Shown: piece after piece, positions 49,326 to 58,300 of the stretch
Position numbering within the stretch: the first letter of the stretch is position 1
Layout of the letters: each line of letters begins with the position of its first letter
NCBI RefSeq assembly: GCF_036417845.1
Contig: NC_089981.1
Span: 78,161,268-78,225,267 of the forward strand
Reading direction: 5' to 3'
Origin: Apteryx mantelli
Lineage: Eukaryota > Chordata > Aves > Apterygiformes > Apterygidae
Length of the DNA stretch: 64,000 bases
The notes under the pieces: model-generated
The model's database searches: none
Told to the model about the DNA's origin: nothing
Seen by the model: the letters and a program-made list of their open reading frames with translations, nothing else
Program-made: the position numbers and the translations under genes

Positions 49326-50832
49326 TCCACATGGGATGTTATTCTTCTCCATCATCTTTGAAAGGTCATGGAGAACAGGAGAGGTGCCCGAGGACTGGAA
49401 GAAAGCCAATGTCACCCCAGTCTTCAAAAAGGGCAAGAAGGAGGACCCAGGGAACTACAGGCCAGTCAGCCTCACCTCCATCCCTGGAAAGGTGATGGAG
49501 CAGCTCATCCTGGAAGCCATCTCCACGCATGTGGAGGAAAAGAAGGTGATCAGGAGTAGTCAGCATGGCTTCACCAAGGGGAAATCATGCTTAACCAATC
49601 TGATAGCCTTCTATGATGGAATGACTGGCTGGGTAGATGAGGGGAGAGCAGTGGATGTTGTCTACCTAGACTTCAGCAAGGCTTTTGACACTGTCTCCCA
49701 TAGCATCCTCATAGACAAGCTCAGGAAGTGTGGGTTAGATGAGTGGACAGTGAGGTGGATTGAGAACTGGCTGAATGGCAGAGCTCAGAGAGTTGTGATC
49801 AGTGGTACAGAGTCTAGTTGGAGGCCTGTAGCTAGCGGTGTCCCCCAGGGGTCAGTACTGGGTCCAGTCTTGTTCAACTTCTTCATCAATGACCTGGATG
49901 AAGGCACAGAGTGCACACTCAGCAAGTTTGCTGACGATACAAAACTGGGAGGAGTGGCCGATACGCCAGAGGGCTGTGCTGCCATTCAGAGAGACTTGGA
50001 CAGGCTGGAGAGGTGGGCAGAGAGGAACCTCATGAAATTCAACAAAGGGAAGTGCAGGGTCCTGCACCTGGGGAGGAATAACCCCATGCAGCAGTACAGG
50101 TTGGGGGTTGACCTGCTGGAAAGCAGCTCTGCTGAGAAGGACCTGGGAGTGCTGGTGGACACCAAGTTAAGTATGAGGCAGCAATGTGCCCTTGTGGCCA
50201 AGAAGGCCAATGGTATCCTGGGCTGCATCAGAAAGAGTGTTGCCAGCAGGTCGAGGGAAGTGATTCTCCCCCTCTACTCAGCCCTGGTGAGGCCACATCT
50301 GGAGTACTGCGTCCAGTTCTGGGCTCCCCAGTACAAGAGGGATGTGGCACTACTGGAGCAAGTGCAGCGAAGGGCCACAAAGATGATTAGGGGACTGGAG
50401 CATCTCTCTTATGAGGAAAGGCTGAGAGAGCTTGGCCTGTTTAGCTTGGAGAAGAGAAGGCTGAGAGGAGATCTTATCAATGTGTATAAGTATCTGAAGG
50501 GAGGGTGTCGAGAGGATGGGGCCAGACTCTTTTCAGTGGTGCCGAGCGACAGGACGCGAGGCAATGGGCACAAACTGAAACACAGACACTTCCATCTTAA
50601 CATGAGGAAAAACTTTTTCACTGTGAGGGTGACAGAGCACTGGAACAGGTTGCCCCGAGAGGTGGTGGAGTCTCCTTCTCTGGAGATATTCAAAATGCGC
50701 CTGGATGCAATCCTGTGCAATGTGCTCTAGGTGACCCTGCTTGAGCAGGGGGGTTGGACTAGATGATCTCCAGAGGTCCCTTCCAACCTCAGTGATTCTG
50801 TGATTCTGTGATTCTGTGATTCTGTGATTCTA
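49326..50832 (+). mobile_element. CR1 LINE, 5'-truncated, with open ORF2 C-terminal half
   Basis: A CR1 non-LTR retrotransposon fragment whose 3' end is intact. It carries 'GGGGGGTTGGACTAGATGAT', 'CTCCAGAGGTCCCTTCCAAC' and five copies of the GATTCTGT octamer. About the 3' third of a full CR1 is present. The 5' edge falls near 49,326-49,340, where sequence homologous to ORF2 begins in mid-domain. The young-looking, uninterrupted frame suggests recent insertion. It lies between TRAF3 and AMN in the same orientation as both. Confidence 0.95.
49336..50730 (+). CDS. CR1 ORF2 fragment: reverse transcriptase domain, N-terminally truncated
   Basis: A 464-residue open frame covering most of the reverse transcriptase and the C-terminal region of CR1 ORF2. 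The family's ORF2 is about twice this long and begins with an endonuclease that is absent here. Visible motifs are [14 protein letters not shown], motif [12 protein letters not shown] (Asp112), motif [12 protein letters not shown] (about 167-177), and motif C FADD (198-201). A conserved tail follows, with [24 protein letters not shown] and [10 protein letters not shown]. The ATG used is only the first in the remaining frame, not the native start. Without the endonuclease and promoter it is not expected to move on its own. Confidence 0.9.
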   Translation: MLFFSIIFERSWRTGEVPEDWKKANVTPVFKKGKKEDPGNYRPVSLTSIPGKVMEQLILEAISTHVEEKKVIRSSQHGFTKGKSCLTNLIAFYDGMTGWVDEGRAVDVVYLDFSKAFDTVSHSILIDKLRKCGLDEWTVRWIENWLNGRAQRVVISGTESSWRPVASGVPQGSVLGPVLFNFFINDLDEGTECTLSKFADDTKLGGVADTPEGCAAIQRDLDRLERWAERNLMKFNKGKCRVLHLGRNNPMQQYRLGVDLLESSSAEKDLGVLVDTKLSMRQQCALVAKKANGILGCIRKSVASRSREVILPLYSALVRPHLEYCVQFWAPQYKRDVALLEQVQRRATKMIRGLEHLSYEERLRELGLFSLEKRRLRGDLINVYKYLKGGCREDGARLFSVVPSDRTRGNGHKLKHRHFHLNMRKNFFTVRVTEHWNRLPREVVESPSLEIFKMRLDAILCNVL

Positions 50833-53770
50833 TCCAATCACAGCTTGTAGCTGGCTGCTTTGAGGGCGGGTGTGAGATATCAGACAGTAACTGTTACATG
50901 GACTGCCTAACCTTAGAGGACATTTCCTCCTAATAGTTAAGGATTAGCTTAACATCCAAAGCTCAAGCAATGGTACGCTGTGCCAAGGAGATTCACCAAT
51001 AAATCGTGGCCGGGCAGCTGGGTACAGAGAGACCTGTGATCATGCCCTGTGAACAGCCTTGGCAAGCTGCTTTTAGAGGAGCTGCCACCACGAGCAGCGG
51101 TAGCTTTTTGCTGAGATCCGTACCAGTCCAAAACAGCTTTCATGCCTGCCATGATCATGGAGCCCTTGGTTAAGTGTTTGCTCTCTTCTCGTTCGTTTGA
51201 ACGTCCTGGTGCCCTTGCAGTTGCAGGACAGGCACTGTGATGCGGTGAGGTGTCCGCGTCCTGTGCTGCTCGCTGGCACCCTGGGAGGTGGGAGCTTCTG
51301 CGCTTGGGCGGATGGGAGCCAGCTGGCGCTTGGTGCGTCTCTGCCGTGTCTGCTCCGATTTGTCTCCGTTTGAGGCCACAGGGTCTAATATTTTTATCAC
51401 AGAAGATTTTTTCCATGTGCTTAATGACTTTCCAGGGACGGTGCTGTTAGTGAGGCTTGGCAGCTGAAACAGCTGCAGCGAGTGCTGCGGTGTGTGAGCG
51501 AGCCTGGCGCACATTACCCGCCGTGGGGCCTGGTGCTCACGGCTGTCAGCACGTCGTGTCGATGGGCGCAGTGCTGGGCTTGGTTTCCAACAGAGGACGT
51601 GCCCGGGCTGAGGGCTCATGCGGGAGGAGAAGTCCCGTGTGTTGCTTATTTTTGTTATAGGCTGTGGCTGTTCTGGGTGGAGAGAAGACATTCGGAGATG
51701 TCCCTGACATCTAGATGTCCCCGATGGACTTCAGGAGGCAGCTTTGTTGAATGCCTAAAGGCTCTGGTATTTCTGGCACTGATACAAGTTTATAACTTGG
51801 CTTTGGGAAGGTCAGGTCAAACACGTGCTGGGCGTTTCTCCCCTTCTACCGTGGCGACGTGCTCGCCCTCGCCGGGGTGCTGCGGGCAGTCAGCGTCCGC
51901 GGAGCACGCTGGAGAGCAGAAGGGCGAGCTGGCGGCGGGGAGTAACACGGGCTAATCTCTCTGTTAGAGCAGCAGCTTTCATTTCTGGGGGTTGATTGCT
52001 GCTTCCTTTCGTCTTGGTTTCCCTCTCTGCATCTGCCTGACCCAAATTTTGCTCTTGTTCAGCTTTCTGTTGTGCCTGCCCGGCCCTCAGGCGCGGTGCG
52101 GCTCGGCTCGGGGCTCCAGCATCCACAAAAACTGGATCCCAGACGCCTGCGTGCTCCGGTCCTGGGGAGAAACGAGTAGCAAGTGCCAGGGTATCCTGGT
52201 CTCCCAGTCCCAGGAACAGCATGGCAGTGAGCAGCTGCCCCCAGGAGCAGAGGGTTTTGCTGGGATTTCTGTCCAGCAAGAGCAGAGTCACCTCCTGTCC
52301 GCGGGCAGTCCCTGCGCTCAGCCGGAGCAGCTGGGACAAACAGCGTCCCAAAGGCAGGGGCTGCAGTGGGCAAATGGTAAAAATAAGAGTCTGGGGCATC
52401 CCCTGAAAGGCTGAGCTTGTGAGGTTGAGAGCACGCACTGGGAGAGGTGAATCCTGCCCGGTCTGCCACGAGGGCCAGGCAGGCTGGTGCAGGGGGCAGC
52501 ACGCCGAGCGGGTCTTCCTTTCCCTGCCGCCTGCCTGGAGTCGAGCTGCAGCCGTGCTGAGGGCTGCTGAGGCCACGGACAAGCGTGGGCCCTGGCCATT
52601 GCACACTGCAGTCTTTTCTTCAGGCTCTTATTGCTGAGCCTCCTCTTACCCTCCCCAGCTCTCTTTGCCTATTAAAATATGGGTGATTTCACTGCAGCCA
52701 GCGTTCATCCAGAGAGTCTCCAGGGCGAGATTTGCAAGTGGTAATGAGAGAGGGAGCCTTTCACCTCCAGGACATCTCTTGGCAGCCAGCTCCCTACACG
52801 GAAAATGCTGACTTGATTTTGGCTCGTATCCAGGCAGAGAGACATTGCCGACAAGATTTTCCTCTTGGCCAGCACGCGGCTGCATGCCCTGGTGTGGGAG
52901 AGGATGGGGCAGGAGGCTGCATCTCTCCTTCCTCTGCAGGGTTAGATGCCCAGCGCCGAGCTGGGGCGCTCCTGAGCAGTGGGTGCCGAGGCTGCTGTTC
53001 CCAGTTAGCTGCTTACTGCGGAGGTGGGAAATTGCACCACGTTTGGGGAGCCACAGGCTTTGGGAGAGAAGGGTCCCTGCTCCCTGCCAGCCAGCCGGGA
53101 TGTGTCAGCTGCGACCCCATGTGTTGTGTCTGCTCACAGGCACGTGGCCCAAGTGGTGCAGCGTGGAGGCCCATCGGGTCCAGCCCCCAGTCCTGCGGGA
53201 GAGGGTTGGAAGTGGTGGGAGCCGGCCAGGACGGGGCGCCCTGCCTCGCCGTTCCTGTGCTCTCCCAGGTGCTCCCTGCTCTCAGTTTGGCCCAGTGCCT
53301 CCTCATGTTCCTTCCAAGCACTTCTCCAGCCTCTCCTGGGCTCCGGGAAACTCTTGCAGTTTGCACAGTGGCATGGTAAGGACTTCTGCTTTGGTCTCTG
53401 TGCCCTTCCTCACCTTTCCTAACATTTGATTACGATTTTTTTGGCTACTACTGAGCTCCAGCAGCTTGTTCTCACTGAGCTGTCTATAGTCCTCCTCTGC
53501 CATCTCGCTCCCGAGTGGCGTGGTCAGCTCCGAGCCCATTGTTTTGTATGTGCAATTTGGATTATTCTCCCCCTGTGCCTTACTTTACATTCATTCCCCT
53601 CCCAGAGATCCAGCTCTACATGTCTCGTGGGCCGTTTGGCAGCCTGCTACAGGATATGCTGGTCTGGCCTTTACCCAGGGTCCATCTCCTCCAGGAAACA
53701 AATCGGGAGCCTCCAGTCATGAGGCCAGTGGGCACCAGCTCGCAACATGCAGGGGCTGTGGGAAGCCAGC
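50833..53770. other. TRAF3-AMN intergenic region, right part, no gene seen
   Basis: 2.9 kb of GC-rich DNA with many overlapping long open frames on both strands. These are best explained by a scarcity of AT-rich stop codons. None shows a known domain, biased codon use or flanking splice signals forming a consistent gene. No repeat family was recognised. Confidence 0.6.
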
Positions 53771-53772
53771 CC

Positions 53773-53776
<4 letters not shown>

Positions 53777-53803
<27 letters not shown>

Positions 53804-53870
53804 CATGTGTGTGCACATGCGAATGCATGTGAGTGCCTGTGTGAGCACCCGTGTGCATGCACGAGGGGGG
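53777..53870. repeat. (GT)n microsatellite with GC-alternating extension
   Basis: About 24 bases of pure GT, then GCGCGCACATGTGTGTGCACATGCG and a degenerate GTG/CATG-rich tail. Alternating purine-pyrimidine sequence of this type can adopt Z-DNA. Confidence 0.92.
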
Positions 53871-54557
53871 GCAGGACCACCTGCCTCCTTGTGCCTGCAT
53901 CCGCGATGGCTCCCCCAGAGCCGGCCGACCGGGTGCTGGAAGGGGAAAACTGCTCCTCTCCGCCTGCCGCGCTGGGGCTGGAGCAGGGGAAGGGAGCAGG
54001 ACTGCCAGCGCAGTGTTTTCCGCCGGGGCTGCCCTGAGCGAAAGCCTCCCCGTGAGTGGGGCAGGTGAAATTCCCGCACCTTGCAGACAGGGTGGGCTGC
54101 AGAGCAAAAGCAAGGGCTGAGACGCAGTCCCTTGCCCCGGGAGCTGGCAGCGGGGCCGCCCGGTCCGCCGTCATGCGCTGCGGGGGCAGACGGGGGTGGA
54201 GGACAAAATACTCAGCCGCAGGCTTCATGGCTTCTTAAAATCACAGACGCTGAGGGGATGGAGGGGACAGCCGGGACGGTGCAGCCGTGGGATGCCCTGC
54301 CCGGGGCAGGCTGGTGGGGACAAGCCGTGCCGGTGCGGCAGCGGGCTGCGCCGGTCCCCAGCCCTGGCCCCGGCCGTGCTTTGCCGTCCTTCTCCTTCGA
54401 CACCCGGCCGGGGTGCCCGGCGGGACCCTGCCCCGGGCGGGACGGAGCACCCCGGGGCGTGGGGAGGGCGGCCGATGGGGACCCGCACGCTGCCTCCCCC
54501 CGCCTCCCCGGCCAGCGGGTGGATGCAGAGAGCCGCTAGTGGCTATGAAGGGACGCC

Positions 54558-54606
54558 TTCCTCCTCCTCCTCCTCCGCCTCCTCCTCCTCCGCCTCCTCC
54601 TCCCGC
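54558..54606. repeat. (CCT)n/(CCG) polypyrimidine microsatellite
   Basis: CTTCCTCCTCCTCCTCCTCC followed by GCC and CTCC units, an almost pure pyrimidine strand with mirror symmetry. It produces poly-Pro and poly-Glu open frames that are not genes. Confidence 0.93.
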
Positions 54607-54721
54607 GTTGGCCGACGCTGCTGCCAGCTGCCACCTTCGGCCCCTGACGGCCTCGGCAAGAGCGGCGCGGGGCTCGGGCGGCCCTGCGACGGCGCGCGCT
54701 GCAGAACGAGCAGATCAGCTG

Positions 54722-54820
54722 GTGTCCAAAGTACAATTACAAGTTGTCGCTGGGAGCTGCTCTCCTCCGAGAGAGCTAATTGAAAATACATTGAGACCAT
54801 TAATAGTAATTACAAGGTAG
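54722..54820. promoter_or_regulatory. Candidate homeodomain-factor cis-element cluster
   Basis: An AT-rich patch set in a CpG-rich block. The 9-mer AATTACAAG occurs twice, at 54,735-54,743 and 54,808-54,816. Between them lie several further TAAT/ATTA cores, as in GCTAATTGAAAATACATT and CCATTAATAGTAATTAC. Such clusters bind homeodomain proteins. Function and link to AMN are inference. Confidence 0.35.
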
Positions 54821-55189
54821 CGGGCGTGCTGGAGGGGAGAGCGGCACGCAGGAACATGTTTGACTTGAATGTGGTGCGTTTGCTCTCGCCGCTCTCTAGC
54901 AAACCCCCGAACCGATCAAGGGGGGGTGAAGGGAGGAATTAAGGTGTGAATGATGAAGTAACTAATCGGGGGAATAGGGGCTGCGGGAAGGTCCCGCAAA
55001 TCTCATTTTCCCTGTCTCATTCCCCAGCGGCTTTCCCAAGCTCCATGCAGATGCCAAGAAACTGGGGAGCTTGGGAAAGGAACTAACGGCAAACTGGCTT
55101 CTGGGCTGCTCAAGGCTCCAGTTTCCACTGGGGAAGCCTGCATCCCGGTGCTGGTTTAGTCCTCTCCCTGCAGACGGCCTGGGGCTGAG

Positions 55190-55268
55190 CCCGTCACGTG
55201 CCTCCGGGCAGTCCAAGGTCCGGCTGGGGCCGAGGCTGTGAAGGCGAGTGCTGCCAGCGGGCTGCGAA
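55190..55268 (+). promoter_or_regulatory. AMN: AMN 5' UTR / core promoter region
   Basis: GC-rich sequence directly before the AMN ATG, without an obvious TATA box. A GTCACGTG E-box-type motif lies at 55,193-55,200, and a CAGTCCAAGGTCCGG motif at 55,209-55,223 loosely resembles a nuclear-receptor (HNF4-like) site. The ATG has G at -3. The transcription start is not visible from sequence alone. Confidence 0.4.
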
Positions 55269-55311
55269 ATGAAGAGCCTGTTTTTCCTCCTCGGTTGTCT
55301 GCAGCTCCTTG
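55269..55311 (+). CDS. AMN: AMN exon 1 (signal peptide)
   Basis: ATG at 55,269 followed by [14 protein letters not shown] plus one base, then donor GTGAGT at 55,312. It is far too short to show as an open frame. The call rests on the signal-peptide-like sequence, the phase match to exon 2 (one base plus two) and the position. No competing initiator was seen. Confidence 0.85.
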
Positions 55312-58300
55312 GTGAGTACACCCAGGGCCCAACATGGGTGACTGGGCAACGATTTTGCCATTTCAGGTGCACTTTAGGCAATCTGTTTTGGAGCAGAGCT
55401 GCAGACTCTGACACTTAAGGTGTATTTGTAATGCAAATGGAAAAATGCATTTCCAGCTGGACAAAGGAAGGAGAATGAGCTTGGGCGCTCAGGCTGTGAT
55501 TTATGTATCACACTTGCTGCACCTCTGCCGCTCGGGTTTTTCTGCTCTTATTTGAAGCCAGCAGCTCTGCACCGCAGGATCCATTTTCTGTTGAATATGA
55601 ATGTAGCTTTGATGTTCAAGGACTGCGGTTCCCTGGAGACAAGGCTGATTAAATAGCACGCTGATATTTCCAGGGATGTAGAAGGTGCAGGAATGCATCA
55701 GTACAGCTGCATGGGAAAAAAGCTTTGCACAGCTTCTGCAGCAACAGATTAACCTCCTCGGCCCCAGAGCCCCTGGCCACTGTGCACATCCGAGCTGTGC
55801 CAATGCCGGCCGAGTTGAGCCGGCTCGCAGAGCCCTCTCTGCTGTGCGTGCCCGCACGCTTGACAACGCGCTGTGCAGCTGCTGTGAGTAACCGGCAGGG
55901 ACGTGACGCGTGTGCACAATGGGGCCAGTGAGGCTTTCTGCTGGAGCTTTAACCTCTCCCTTCCCTGGCTTTCAGCACCTGGAAGGACATAAGTCAACCG
56001 TAGCACGGGCAGAACAACTTGCAATTAATATTCAAGGGCTTTGGCCTTAAGATTTTTTTTGACTCCAAGGCTGCGAGTTTTTTGTGGCCGCAGCCTTCCT
56101 TAACTCTGAAAGCAGCTCCTTGGGTCTGATCCTCATAGCTGTCAGGGTCCTTTTCCCTCTCAAGGGGCTTTGAAGTGGATGCAGTGGGGGGTTTTGCTCT
56201 ACTTAAGGGCTCAGCCAGAAGGAAACTAGAAATTGCACTTGGGTCTGTTGAGTTCGGGTTGATCGCATGCATAGTGTCAGGCCGAAGTGAAGGATCCTGC
56301 TGGATCAGACCTTAGTGACCTTAGACCTTTTAGTGACTAACAAATGAAGAAAGCCTTGAATCTGCTCTAATCTTTAACCGCTATTAGCAAAAGGTTTTTC
56401 AGTGATTATGTGGGGACACCTCCCACCCTCCACAAGGCCTTGCCTTCAGCAGGCTTGACAGGCGAGTTTCCAGCCTGGTGTGGGGCTGAGGAAGCCCCTC
56501 TGCTCCCCACCAACTTCTCCTCCCCTCTCGAACCTACTGCCACACACCCTGGCTCCAGCGCCTCTTCGTACATTAGGGCTCAGGTTAAAAATACATCATT
56601 TCCTCTTAGTCTGGACAGGGCTATACACAACAAATTGTCTGAGAACAAAACTGGGAGGAGTGGCTGATATGCCAGAGGGCTGTGCTGCCATTCAGAGAGA
56701 CCTGGACATGCTGGAGAGGTGGGCGGAGAGGAACCTCATGAAGTTCAGCAAAGGCAAGTGCAGGGTCCTGCACCTGGGGAGGAATAACCCCAGTCACCAG
56801 TACAGGTTGGGGGTTGACCTGCTGGAAAGCAGCTCTGCCGAGAAGGACCTGGGAGTGCTGGTGGACACCAAGTTAAGCATGAGGCAGCAATGTGCCCTTG
56901 TGGCCAAGAAGGCCAATGGTATCGTGGGGTGCATCAGGAAGAGTGTTGCCAGCAGGTCGAGGGAGGTGATCCTCCCCCTCTACTCAGCCCTGGTGAGGCC
57001 ACATCTGGAGTACTGCGTCCAGTTCTGGGATGTGGCACTACTGCAGCAAGTGCAGCGAAGGGCTACAAAGATGATTAGGGGACTGGAGCATCTCTCTTAT
57101 GAGGAAAGGCTGAGAGAGCTGGGCCTGTTCAGCCTGGAGAAGAGAAGGCTGAGAGGAGATCTTATCAATGTGTACAAGTATCTGAAGGGAGGGTGTCGAG
57201 AGGATGGAGCCAGACTCTTTTCAGTGGTGCCCAGCGACAGGACGCGAGGCAACGGGCACAAACTGAAACACAGACACTTCCATCTGAACACGAGGAAATA
57301 CTTTTTCACTGTGAGGGTGACAGAGCACTGGAACAGGTTGCCCAGAGAGGTGGTGGAGTCTCCTTCTCTGGAGATATTCAAAACATGCCTGGATGTGATC
57401 CTGTGCAATGTGCTCTAGGTGACCCTGCTTGAGCAGGGGGGTTGGACTAGATGATCTCCAGAGATCCCTTCCAACCTCAGCGATTCTGTGATTCTGTGAT
57501 TCTGTCTCAGCAGTGCCCCTGGCAGAGTCAGACAGCACAAATATGCAATTATGCTCCAGAGGAGATCATTACATGCTGATAAAGCCTCCACAGAGCCTAC
57601 TTAGCGCACACGAGCCCAATCGCCTCCCCGTCATTTACACTAGCAGGTCTGACTTTCTGCTTTGTACCTTCTACCATCACCGATAGCCATTCGGATCCCC
57701 TTGCGTCCGCCTTTTCTCCTCTCCTGCCGCTTTCTTTCCTCACTAGTGAAAGTCAGTGTTACATGTGGCAGCCCGACTGGAGAGGACCTCCCTTGAGACG
57801 GGGACAGGGATGACAAAGGGCGGTGGGGTGGCCAGGAGAAGGAGAGGTGGGATGTCCCTGCAGCTGCTCCTGCCCCCTCACCGCCTCCGATCTCCCCCTG
57901 CCCTCTCCCACTGGAGCACCACCGATCTCCAGTGCCAAAGCCACACTCCTCCCCCTCTGCATCCCCTCCAGAACCAGCTTTGTATTTTGCTGTGTTTTCT
58001 TTTTTTTTTTCATAAGGAAAAGATGAACCGTATTAACAGCAAAGATTTTTTTTTTCTTTTCTCTTTTTTCTCTCATAACTCACTTGCCTGAAGCCATTTA
58101 ATTCAGGCCGCTTGAGATTCATCTTCAGGTGGAAGCCAAGCCTGGGAAATGTCAGGCTTGGAGATGCACGTTTCAAAAGCTCTTGTGCAAATAGAGACGG
58201 TTAGAGTGGGAACTAACCTCAGCGATGGCAGATCCTGTGAGTAAGCCGGGCCATTGCTGCTGGGAATTACAGGCAGGTGCCACCAACGCACTGTCGTGGC

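Larger units (their letters stand above)
53990..54900. promoter_or_regulatory. CpG-rich block upstream of AMN
   Basis: The sequence is densely G+C-rich with frequent CG dinucleotides, for example around 54,130-54,200, 54,340-54,480 and 54,600-54,710. It lies 0.4-1.3 kb upstream of the AMN start codon, as expected for a CpG-island-type promoter or enhancer. It also holds a CCT/CCG repeat and an AT-rich homeodomain-motif cluster at its right edge. CpG density was judged by eye, not computed. Confidence 0.55.

Noticed and set aside
51890..53429. Several 130-240-codon frames on both strands between the CR1 copy and AMN
   Set aside because: They overlap one another in many frames, show no recognisable family and have no coherent exon structure. 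Stop codons are simply rare in this GC-rich DNA.
53515..54820. Frames of 90-195 codons rich in Cys/Val/His, Pro or Glu
   Set aside because: These are translations of the GT microsatellite and the CCT/CCG repeat.
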